From: Phycisphaerales bacterium
Lineage (GTDB): Bacteria; Planctomycetota; Phycisphaerae; Phycisphaerales; UBA1924
Length of the DNA stretch: 8,826 nt
NCBI GenBank assembly: GCA_007124345.1
Contig: SLFH01000356.1
Coordinates: forward strand, 1-8,826
Reading direction: 5' to 3'
This document shows positions 1-8,584 of this stretch, piece by piece (within the stretch, counting starts at the first letter, position 1; the number at the start of each line of letters is the position of its first letter). The translations under genes and the position numbers were made by a program. The notes under the pieces are model-generated. The model was not told the origin of the DNA and made no database searches. It saw only the letters and a program-made list of their open reading frames with translations.

Positions 1-1490
1 CCGCCCGCGACGCGCCGGACGGTCAGACCGCTCGAACCGATGTGCCGGTCGAGGATCCCCTCGAACTCCTCGGCCGTGCCCGTGCCGAACAGGTCGAGGT
101 TCCCGTCGCGCAGGTAGCCGATCATGTCCATGTTGATCATCGCGTAGTGCTGCTCGATCGGGCGGATCGGGTGCTGCACATAGTGGCGCGCGCCCAGCAG
201 CCCCATCTCCTCGGCCCCGTAGCCCATGAACAAAATCGATCGACGGGGCTCGTCGCCCATCTCCGCGTACGCCCTGGAGAACTTCTCGGCGAGCAGCAGC
301 ACGCCGGCTGTGCCCGAGGCGTTGTCGTCGGCGCCCGGGTGCAGCGCCCCGCGTCCACGCGCTCCGGCCCGCGAGCCGAAGCTCCCGTACCCCACATGGT
401 CGTAGTGCCCGCCGATGACCAGCAGCTCCTCGGCGAGATCGCCCGAGCCGGGGAGCAGCGCCGCGACATTCCAGGTCTCGACGCGCTCGCGCCCGACCTC
501 CGCCGCAAGCACCACCGACGCGCCGTCGAGCACCTCGACCACTGCTCCCTCGTCGGCCCGCTCGCGCAGCTCGACCAAACTCGCCCCGTGCGCCTCAGCG
601 AGCTTGCCCGCCGCCTCGTGGCTCATCATCACCACCGGCGCCGGGAAACGCAGACGCCCACGGAACTCGTCGGTCCGGGAAAGCTCGTTGATCCTCGGGT
701 CGTCCGCGCCCGGAGGATTGACCAGAATCACGCCGGTCGCCCCACGCGAAATCGCGGCCTGCACCTTCGCGTTCAGCGTCGACGCGGCAGTCCACCCTTC
801 GCTCTCTCGCCAGCGGCTCGTGCCGTCCTCGCTGATCGGCTCGAACCGGAACATCATCGCAATGTGCCCGGAAAGGTCTGTATCTTCAGGGAAGCTCGTG
901 TACCCGTCCGGCCCGGACTCGATCGAGTAGCCCACGAACACCACCGGACCCGTCGCAGCCCCGTCGCCGCTGGTGCCCAGCACCGTGAAGTCGCGGTGCT
1001 CGACCAGCGTCTTGGGCTTGCCCCCGATCACCACCTGAGCAAAGGCCACAGTCGCCGAGACGCCCCCGCCGACCTCGAACGACTGACGGAACGACGACTC
1101 GGGCGTCACGATCTCTGCGCCGTCGATGTTCTCAACGCTCGGGAACGCGGGCTTGAGCCCCATCCGCTCGAAGTTGAACGCGAGGTACTCCGCCGCGAGC
1201 TCCTTGCCCCGCGTCCCGGCAGAACGCCCCTCGAAGAACGGATTCGCCAGCGTGCGCACATGCTCGTCGTAGCGACGCACCAAGGGGTCGAGCTGGGCGA
1301 ACAGGTCCGCCAGAGGCTTCTCTGCCCCGACCGTGATCGTGCGCTCGCGCGACGAGGCCCCTTCAGAGGCGATTGCGTGCTGGAGCCCGCTGGCAGCCAC
1401 GACCGCCGCGGCGATCGCGACCAGTCCGAGGCGGGATGGGCTCACGCCAGAAAGGCGGACGCGGGAAGAAACGATTCTGGAAAGCCGCAT
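1..1490 (-). CDS. Secreted M28-family zinc peptidase with PA domain (3' end cut by window edge)
   Basis: Likely an exported aminopeptidase-type metallopeptidase; 496 codons are visible and the C-terminus lies beyond base 1. The ATG at 1488-1490 is preceded by AAAGGGAG (minus strand, 1506-1499), a good ribosome site at 8-nt spacing. Residues 1-43 look like a signal peptide: an Arg-rich n-region, a hydrophobic core LGLVAIAAAVVAA (about 21-33), then a small-residue cleavage zone near AIAS. A protease-associated (PA) insert spans roughly 170-330. The catalytic domain shows the M28 motifs in order: GGHYDHVG (His362), GADDNASG (Asp388/Asp389), GAEEMGLLGARH (Glu427 as likely base, Glu428 as ligand) and NMDMIG (Asp455). 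The last zinc-ligand histidine expected for the family would be off the window. The gene is divergent from gcvP. Family and export are well supported; the substrate cannot be read from the sequence. Confidence 0.9.
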   Translation of the reverse strand, partial: MRLSRIVSSRVRLSGVSPSRLGLVAIAAAVVAASGLQHAIASEGASSRERTITVGAEKPLADLFAQLDPLVRRYDEHVRTLANPFFEGRSAGTRGKELAAEYLAFNFERMGLKPAFPSVENIDGAEIVTPESSFRQSFEVGGGVSATVAFAQVVIGGKPKTLVEHRDFTVLGTSGDGAATGPVVFVGYSIESGPDGYTSFPEDTDLSGHIAMMFRFEPISEDGTSRWRESEGWTAASTLNAKVQAAISRGATGVILVNPPGADDPRINELSRTDEFRGRLRFPAPVVMMSHEAAGKLAEAHGASLVELRERADEGAVVEVLDGASVVLAAEVGRERVETWNVAALLPGSGDLAEELLVIGGHYDHVGYGSFGSRAGARGRGALHPGADDNASGTAGVLLLAEKFSRAYAEMGDEPRRSILFMGYGAEEMGLLGARHYVQHPIRPIEQHYAMINMDMIGYLRDGNLDLFGTGTAEEFEGILDRHIGSSGLTVRRVAG

Positions 1491-1498
1491 GCGGAAGA

Positions 1499-1506
1499 CT
1501 CCCTTT
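1499..1506 (-). promoter_or_regulatory. Ribosome binding site of the M28 peptidase gene
   Basis: On the minus strand this reads AAAGGGAG, ending 8 nt before the ATG at 1490. It is purine-rich, resembles a Shine-Dalgarno sequence, and supports the chosen start just before the signal peptide. Confidence 0.6.
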
Positions 1507-1556
1507 GCCTCCGGCCGCCGGGCGCGTTCGGCCCCGCCGGTTCAGATCCCGTGACC

Positions 1557-1580
1557 GCCCGCCGGAAGCAGTGCCGGCGG
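1557..1580. repeat. GC-rich hairpin in the divergent intergenic region
   Basis: CCCGCCGG and CCGGCGGG form a perfect 8-bp inverted repeat around an 8-nt loop (AAGCAGTG). A short A-run follows on the plus strand, so there is no T-tract after the stem in the plus direction; on the minus strand the T-run comes before the stem. It therefore does not read as an intrinsic terminator either way. It lies within the probable 5' leader of the M28 peptidase mRNA. Function unknown. Confidence 0.4.
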
Positions 1581-1629
1581 GGCAAAAAGGCCGTCCGGAG
1601 CATCGGTCCCGGCCCGGCCGCGAAACACC

Positions 1630-1635
1630 AGTGTA
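1630..1635 (-). promoter_or_regulatory. Candidate -10 box for the M28 peptidase gene
   Basis: The minus strand reads TACACT here, matching four of six bases of TATAAT including the conserved TA and final T. It would give a leader of about 135 nt before the ATG at 1490. No good -35 box is visible; that region is occupied by the palindrome at 1638-1655. Inference from the motif only. Confidence 0.35.
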
Positions 1636-1637
1636 CA

Positions 1638-1655
1638 GGTCGGGCACGCCCGACC
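1638..1655. promoter_or_regulatory. 18-bp perfect palindrome between divergent promoters (possible operator)
   Basis: GGTCGGGC-AC-GCCCGACC has two perfect 8-bp arms around a 2-nt centre. It lies 3 nt upstream of the minus-strand TACACT box and 17 nt upstream of the plus-strand TACAGT box, so it covers the -35/spacer zones of both candidate promoters. That position fits an operator for a dimeric regulator acting on the peptidase gene, gcvP or both. In GC-rich DNA it could also be a chance hairpin. Confidence 0.4.
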
Positions 1656-1672
1656 ACGACGCAATCTCACCC

Positions 1673-1678
1673 TACAGT
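1673..1678 (+). promoter_or_regulatory. Candidate -10 box for gcvP
   Basis: TACAGT in the context ACCCTACAGTCC, about 75 nt upstream of the gcvP ATG. It matches the TA and final T of the bacterial -10 consensus plus one internal A. A -35 match is poor. The leader downstream (to 1753) has a run of seven C after a CA repeat, and I see no glycine-riboswitch-like architecture in it. Confidence 0.35.
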
Positions 1679-1753
1679 CCGGCGGTGGACCGCGTTGCGG
1701 CTCGAAAGGTCCCGCTGCACACACACCCCCCCGCTGTTTCCCGGAAGAGGCGC

Positions 1754-4792
<3,039 letters not shown>

Positions 4793-4868
4793 TCGCATCC
4801 CCGTAGGCAAAAGACCCTATCTTCCGAGCGTTCGTTGTCTGATCGACTCTGCGTTGATTCACGCACCC

Positions 4869-4882
4869 CAGATCCGGATCTG
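4869..4882. promoter_or_regulatory. 14-bp perfect palindrome downstream of gcvP
   Basis: CAGATCCGGATCTG is self-complementary over all 14 bases with no spacer, about 77 nt after the gcvP stop. With no loop it suits a protein-binding site better than an RNA hairpin. It has no T-tract, so it is not a standard terminator. Chance cannot be excluded. Confidence 0.3.
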
Positions 4883-5047
4883 AGCACACACTTCCGCCTG
4901 TGCACTGCCCGTGGATAACACTCGCAGCGACTAAAGCGTATACCCCAGGCAGTTTTACGAAGCGACAGCCTGTCCACGCGATGCCGCGATGCCAGAGATC
5001 GGTTCGCCCCCGACATTGGCGGTAGTGTCTGCACGGACCCACTCCCT

Positions 5048-5068
5048 TTGGCAGACTGTCCTGCCCAA
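5048..5068 (+). promoter_or_regulatory. Small leader hairpin just upstream of the thyX ribosome site
   Basis: TTGGCAG and CTGCCCAA can pair as seven base pairs with one bulged C around a six-base loop (ACTGTC). It ends a few bases before the GGAG ribosome site at 5073-5076. It could modulate thyX translation; this is inference from the fold alone. Confidence 0.25.
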
Positions 5069-5084
5069 GAGCGGAGCGAGACAG

Positions 5085-6053
5085 ATGACCACCGAGCACG
5101 CCATGACCGAACCCAAGCCGATCGCGCAGCGCGAGCAGTCACCGACGCAGACGCACGAGGTCAAGAGGGTCGCCCCCGAGACGCCCCTGCGTGATCTGAT
5201 GGAGGGCGACGCCCGGCGTGAGATCCGCGTCCACGAGCACGGGCTGATGGCCTTGGTCGATGTCATGCCCCGCCTGGCGCCCGAGGGCCAGACGGCCGAC
5301 CAGGCGATCGTCCAGGCCGCACGCGTCTCGTACGGGGCGGGCACCAAAAAGGTCAACGAGGACCGGGGGCTGATCCGCTACCTGCTGCGCCACCGGCACA
5401 CGACCCCGTTCGAGATGGTCGAGTTCAAGTTCCACATCGCGATGCCGATCTTCATCGCGCGCCAGTGGATCCGCCACCGCACCGCCAATGTCAACGAGTA
5501 CTCCGCCCGCTACTCGATCGTCCACGACCGCTTCTACCGCCCCGCCCGCGAGGGCGTCCGCAAGCAGTCGGCGACCAACCGCCAGGGCGGCGAAGAGTCC
5601 TTCAACCTCGCCGACCCCGCGCAAGCCAAGACCGCCGACGAGTACCTCGCCTACCTCGACGAGGTCGAGGCGCTGTACGCCAAGTACCAGCAGCTCAACG
5701 AGGCAGGCGTCAGCCGCGAGCTCGCACGCATCGGCCTGCCCGTGAGCGTCTACACCGAGTGGTACTGGAAGTGCGACCTGCACAACATCCTGCGCTTCCT
5801 CTCGCTGCGCATCGACGCGCACGCACAGCAGGAGATCCGCGACTTCGCCTCGGCGATGCTCCAGCTCATCGAGCCGATCGTCCCGCTGACCGTCGAGGCA
5901 TGGCGCGACTACGAGCTCGAATCGGTCCGCCTGACCCGCCTGGAGATCGAGGCGATCCGCTCGATCCGCCAGGGCGGCGACGCCGAGCTCGCCACCGACA
6001 ACAAGCGCGAACGCGCCGAGTGGGCGGCGAAGCGCGAGTCGTTGGGGCTTTAG
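5085..6053 (+). CDS. thyX: FAD-dependent thymidylate synthase
   Basis: Makes dTMP from dUMP with 5,10-methylene-tetrahydrofolate as carbon donor and reduced FAD as hydride source; it replaces or complements ThyA. The 322-aa product carries the ThyX signature RHRX7S as RHRTANVNEYS (Arg130-His131-Arg132 to Ser140), followed by ARYS. The C-terminal region LRFLSLRIDAHAQQEIR (about 236-252) also matches the family. Typical ThyX proteins are about 220-280 aa; the excess is an N-terminal stretch of about 50 polar residues before the conserved fold. The start at 5085 is preferred over the longer open frame from 4989 because GCGGAGCGAG precedes it at suitable spacing; Met7 at 5103 is an alternative. 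It follows gcvP, the source of its one-carbon cofactor, but with 292 bp between them it probably has its own promoter. Confidence 0.96.
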   Translation: MTTEHAMTEPKPIAQREQSPTQTHEVKRVAPETPLRDLMEGDARREIRVHEHGLMALVDVMPRLAPEGQTADQAIVQAARVSYGAGTKKVNEDRGLIRYLLRHRHTTPFEMVEFKFHIAMPIFIARQWIRHRTANVNEYSARYSIVHDRFYRPAREGVRKQSATNRQGGEESFNLADPAQAKTADEYLAYLDEVEALYAKYQQLNEAGVSRELARIGLPVSVYTEWYWKCDLHNILRFLSLRIDAHAQQEIRDFASAMLQLIEPIVPLTVEAWRDYELESVRLTRLEIEAIRSIRQGGDAELATDNKRERAEWAAKRESLGL

Positions 6054-6062
6054 GGCGAAGAT

Positions 6063-6188
6063 GGGCGCGGGGAGCAGGGCGCTGGGCGCAGGGGCAGCTT
6101 CGGCCTGCGGCCGAGGCTGGGTTCAGGGGGTCGGAGAGCAAAGCAACCCGCGGCCGAAGGACGCTGCCTCACCCAGCGCCCCGCGCCC
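6063..6188. repeat. Long imperfect inverted repeat (REP/MITE-like) after thyX
   Basis: Four collinear blocks pair across a central loop: 6063-6069 with 6182-6188 (GGGCGCG/CGCGCCC), 6077-6086 with 6172-6181 (GGGCGCTGGG/CCCAGCGCCC), 6093-6098 with 6163-6168 (GGCAGC/GCTGCC) and 6099-6105 with 6152-6158 (TTCGGCC/GGCCGAA), with a four-base bulge at 6159-6162. That is 30 exact pairs in order. A local hairpin TCGGCC-TGC-GGCCGA (6100-6114) is an alternative fold of the left arm. G-rich phrases on the left and their complements on the right extend to about 6203. The element starts 9 nt after the thyX stop, so it could protect or end the thyX mRNA. It has no coding content and no transposase; a non-autonomous mobile or palindromic repeat is the natural reading. 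Confidence 0.6.
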
Positions 6189-6281
6189 CACACCCTGCGC
6201 CCCGATTCCAGAATCTCAGCGGCAGGCGGCGCCTCCAACCGGCAGAACATGCGATCGCCCCGGGGACTCTAAGCCCGCCCG

Positions 6282-6302
6282 CGCCGACGCCTATCGTCGG
6301 CG
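6282..6302 (+). promoter_or_regulatory. Perfect 8-bp hairpin ending 3 nt before the MFS start codon
   Basis: CGCCGACG and CGTCGGCG pair perfectly around a five-base loop (CCTAT). Only TCC separates the right arm from the ATG at 6306. There is no Shine-Dalgarno sequence in this stretch. Within the repeat, TATCGT (6292-6297) looks like a -10 box 8 nt before the ATG. The element may be an operator over a promoter of a leaderless gene or, if transcribed, a hairpin blocking ribosome access. Confidence 0.45.
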
Positions 6303-6305
6303 TCC

Positions 6306-7613
6306 ATGCCCCCAGCCCCCCGGATCTTCCCCGGCTACACGGTCGCGGCCGCGTCGACCGTCGCCTTCATCGCCACCGCCCCCGGCCAGACGATGCTGGT
6401 CTCGCAGCTCAATCTGCCGCTGCGCGAGGCCTTCGGCATCGACGAGCTGACGCTCAACGCCTCGTACACCATCGCGACCGTCCTCGCCTCGTTCCCGCTC
6501 GTGCTCGTCGGGGCGCTCACCGACCGCTTCGGCCCGCGGCGGATGATCGCGCTCATCGCCCTGGTCTACGGCCTCGGCTGCCTCGTCATGGCCGGGGCGC
6601 AGGGGCTGGTGACCGTCTTCCTCGCCTTCTTCCTGCTCCGCTTCCTCGGGCAGGGCGCGCTCGCCCTGGCCAGCCAGCACGCCGTGGCGATGTGGTTCCA
6701 CCGCAAGCTCGGTCGCGTGCACGGGGTCAAGCAGGTGATCGTCTTCGGCGTCTGGTCCGTCTTCCCGCCCGTCTCGCTGCTGCTGATCGAATCCCTCGGC
6801 TGGCGATGGACCTACGCCATCTTCGCCCTGCTGATCTGGGTGAGCGTGATCCCCATCGCCCTGGTCTTCATCCGCAACAGGCCCGAAGACCTCGGCCTGA
6901 ACATGGACAACGACCCCGTCGACCCCGCGGCCGACCCCAGCTTCACCACGCCCCCAGACCCCACCAGCGTCGGCCCCAACCCGCCCCGCCAGAGCGTCAA
7001 ACCCCGCGAGCCCGCCTTCACCCTCAAACAAGCCTCGCGAACGCGCGCGTACTGGACGCTCGCCGCGGCCTTCTTCCTCGCGCCGCTCATTGGCACCGGC
7101 TTTCTCTTCGACATGCAGCCGATCCTGGCGCAGCGGGGGCTTGGGGCCGGCGTCGCTGCGGCCGCGGTCAGCGTCTGGACGATCACCATGGCCGTCATGG
7201 CCCTGCCCGGGGGCGTGCTGGTCGACAAGGTCCGGCCGTCGGCCCTCATCTCCGTCGGCATGGGGATGATCGCCCTGAGCTCGGTTCTGCTCTGGATCGC
7301 CACGAGCGCCGTCGGGGCGGGTGCGGCGATGGCGGCCTTCGCGGTCGGCCAATCGCTCGTCGCCTCCTGCGGGACCGCGACCGCCGCACGCTACTTCGGC
7401 AGGACCCACCACGGTCGCATCCGCAGCTCTCTGACCCGGATCGGCGTGATCGGCACCGGGCTCGGAACGCTGTTCACCGGCGTCAGCGCGAGCCTGACCG
7501 GCGGGTACGAGGGGGCGATGCTCGCGTTTGTGATCCTCTGCATCCCGGTCGTCCTGCTGGCGATCGGTCTGGACCGGCCGGAGGAGCCGACGCGGAACAG
7601 GGCGACTGGCTGA
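6306..7613 (+). CDS. MFS transporter, OFA/monocarboxylate-like
   Basis: A 435-aa inner-membrane secondary carrier of the major facilitator superfamily. About twelve hydrophobic segments are visible in two groups of six, split by a hydrophilic, Pro-rich linker at about 192-240. The loop between helices 2 and 3 carries MFS motif A as DRFGPRR (73-79). The segment RFLGQG (112-117) followed by MWFHRKLGRVHG (129-140) and the phrase RPEDLGL (192-198) after the first six helices resemble organic-anion carriers of the OFA/MCT groups. No Shine-Dalgarno is seen; the start is set by the ATG at 6306, just after the hairpin and TATCGT box. The prpB-like gene begins 45 nt downstream, so a small organic acid is a reasonable guess for the substrate, but specificity cannot be read from the sequence. 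Confidence 0.88.
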   Translation: MPPAPRIFPGYTVAAASTVAFIATAPGQTMLVSQLNLPLREAFGIDELTLNASYTIATVLASFPLVLVGALTDRFGPRRMIALIALVYGLGCLVMAGAQGLVTVFLAFFLLRFLGQGALALASQHAVAMWFHRKLGRVHGVKQVIVFGVWSVFPPVSLLLIESLGWRWTYAIFALLIWVSVIPIALVFIRNRPEDLGLNMDNDPVDPAADPSFTTPPDPTSVGPNPPRQSVKPREPAFTLKQASRTRAYWTLAAAFFLAPLIGTGFLFDMQPILAQRGLGAGVAAAAVSVWTITMAVMALPGGVLVDKVRPSALISVGMGMIALSSVLLWIATSAVGAGAAMAAFAVGQSLVASCGTATAARYFGRTHHGRIRSSLTRIGVIGTGLGTLFTGVSASLTGGYEGAMLAFVILCIPVVLLAIGLDRPEEPTRNRATG

Positions 7614-7647
7614 CATCCACCCGGCTCGGCGGGCCGGGCCACCCCGA

Positions 7648-7653
7648 TACGAT
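7648..7653 (+). promoter_or_regulatory. Candidate -10 box just upstream of the prpB-like start
   Basis: TACGAT in the context CCCGATACGATCGC ends 5 nt before the ATG at 7659. There is no Shine-Dalgarno in the 45-nt gap after the MFS gene. A -10 box this close implies a leaderless or near-leaderless transcript. The alternative is read-through from the MFS gene, with no separate promoter. Confidence 0.3.
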
Positions 7654-7658
7654 CGCTC

Positions 7659-8561
7659 ATGAGCCAGACCCACGACGCCAGACCCACCCCGGGACAACGC
7701 CTGCGCACCCTGCTCGACGCGGGTTGCGTCGCGATGCCCGGCGCCTTCAACGCCCTGGTCGCCCGCGCGATCGCCAGAGCCGGCTTCGACGCCTGTTACT
7801 TCTCCGGGGGCGCGACCTCGGCCGCCAACGGCGTGCCCGATGTCGGCCTGCTCACACTCGACCACTTCGCCACCGAGATCCGCAAGGTCTCCGACGCCTC
7901 GGGCCTGCCCGTGCTCGCCGACGCCGACACGGGCTTCGGCGAGGAGGAGATGGTTCGGCGAACCGTCATCGAATACGCGCGAGCCGGGGCCGCGGCCCTC
8001 CACCTGGAGGACCAGCAGTTCCCCAAGCGTTGCGGGCACCTCGACGGCAAGTCGCTCATCCCAGTCGAGCACTCGGCGAGCAAGATCCGCTGGGCGGCGA
8101 AGGCCGCGAAGGAGAGCGCCGACCCCGCCTTCATCGTCTGCGCCCGCACCGACGCTGCGGGCGTCGAGGGCTTCGACGCCGCGGTCGGCCGCGCCTTCGC
8201 CTACGCCGAGGCGGGCGCCGAGATGATCTTCCCCGAGGGCCTCAAGAGCGAGGCGGAGTTCGCCCGCTTCGCCGAGGCCATGGGCGAGCTGGACCACCCG
8301 CCCTACCTGCTGGCCAACATGACCGAGTTCGGCAAGACCCCGATGCTCCCCCTGAGCAAGTTCGAGTCGATGGGCTACGCCTGCGTCATCTACCCAGTGA
8401 CCACGCTCCGCGTCGCGATGGGCGCCGTCGAGCGGGCACTGGCGGTGCTCAAGGAGCAGGGCACGGCAGAGCCCCTGCTCGACGAGATGCAGAGCCGCAA
8501 GGGCCTGTACGAACTGCTCGGCTACACGCCCGGGACGCCTTGGAAGTTCCCGGTGCGCTGA
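7659..8561 (+). CDS. prpB: 2-methylisocitrate lyase / isocitrate lyase family protein (PrpB-like)
   Basis: Probably cleaves 2-methylisocitrate to pyruvate and succinate, the last step of the methylcitrate cycle of propionate breakdown. The 300-aa length matches PrpB (about 296 in E. coli) rather than the longer isocitrate lyases. Visible motifs in a TIM-barrel order: YFSGG (47-51), ADADTGFG with metal-binding Asp88 and Asp90, HLEDQ (Glu117), the catalytic loop KRCGH (Cys125), ARTDA (Arg163) and NMTEFGKTP (220-228). KRCGH is the hallmark of true isocitrate/methylisocitrate lyases and argues against phosphonomutase or oxaloacetase members of the superfamily. No prpC or prpD is nearby, so a related 2-alkylmalate or isocitrate substrate remains possible. 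It follows the MFS gene by 45 nt and meets the minus-strand gene tail to tail with 6 nt between stop codons. Confidence 0.87.
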   Translation: MSQTHDARPTPGQRLRTLLDAGCVAMPGAFNALVARAIARAGFDACYFSGGATSAANGVPDVGLLTLDHFATEIRKVSDASGLPVLADADTGFGEEEMVRRTVIEYARAGAAALHLEDQQFPKRCGHLDGKSLIPVEHSASKIRWAAKAAKESADPAFIVCARTDAAGVEGFDAAVGRAFAYAEAGAEMIFPEGLKSEAEFARFAEAMGELDHPPYLLANMTEFGKTPMLPLSKFESMGYACVIYPVTTLRVAMGAVERALAVLKEQGTAEPLLDEMQSRKGLYELLGYTPGTPWKFPVR

Positions 8562-8562
8562 G

Positions 8563-8584
8563 ACGGGTTACCGCTTCTTCCCGT
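8563..8584 (+). terminator. Weak candidate terminator after prpB
   Basis: ACGGG (8563-8567) and CCCGT (8580-8584) can form a 5-bp stem with a 12-nt loop, followed by the T-rich TAGTCTTTGCTTT. The stem is short and the loop long, and the stretch also encodes the Lys-rich tail of the convergent gene, so this is only a possibility. Confidence 0.2.

Larger units (their letters stand above)
4793..5084 (+). other. gcvP-thyX intergenic region
   Basis: 292 bp without a supported gene; no plus-strand ATG occurs before about 4981. It holds a TATCTT box in the context ACCCTATCTTCC (4818-4823), the palindrome at 4869-4882, a TATACC stretch (4939-4944), a TAGTGT box (5023-5028) that is the best-placed -10 candidate for thyX, and a leader hairpin at 5048-5068. 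No T-tract terminator for gcvP is visible. The first 190 bp could host an sRNA or a long leader, but nothing in it is decisive. Confidence 0.5.

Noticed and set aside
1557..1580. Intrinsic terminator
   Set aside because: The stem is strong, but no T-tract follows it on either strand and no gene ends next to it.
1491..1753. Glycine riboswitch upstream of gcvP
   Set aside because: Glycine riboswitches often precede gcv genes, but the 80-nt leader after the candidate -10 box is short and I could not recognise the conserved aptamer core. A covariance-model search would settle this.
6061..6205. CRISPR or tandem-repeat array
   Set aside because: The repeated G-rich phrases are arranged as opposed arms of one inverted repeat, without regular spacing or unique spacers.
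6291..8297. 668-codon minus-strand frame opposite the MFS and prpB genes
   Set aside because: Both plus-strand genes have intact family motifs; the antisense product is Gly/Asp/Glu/Arg-rich with no domain.
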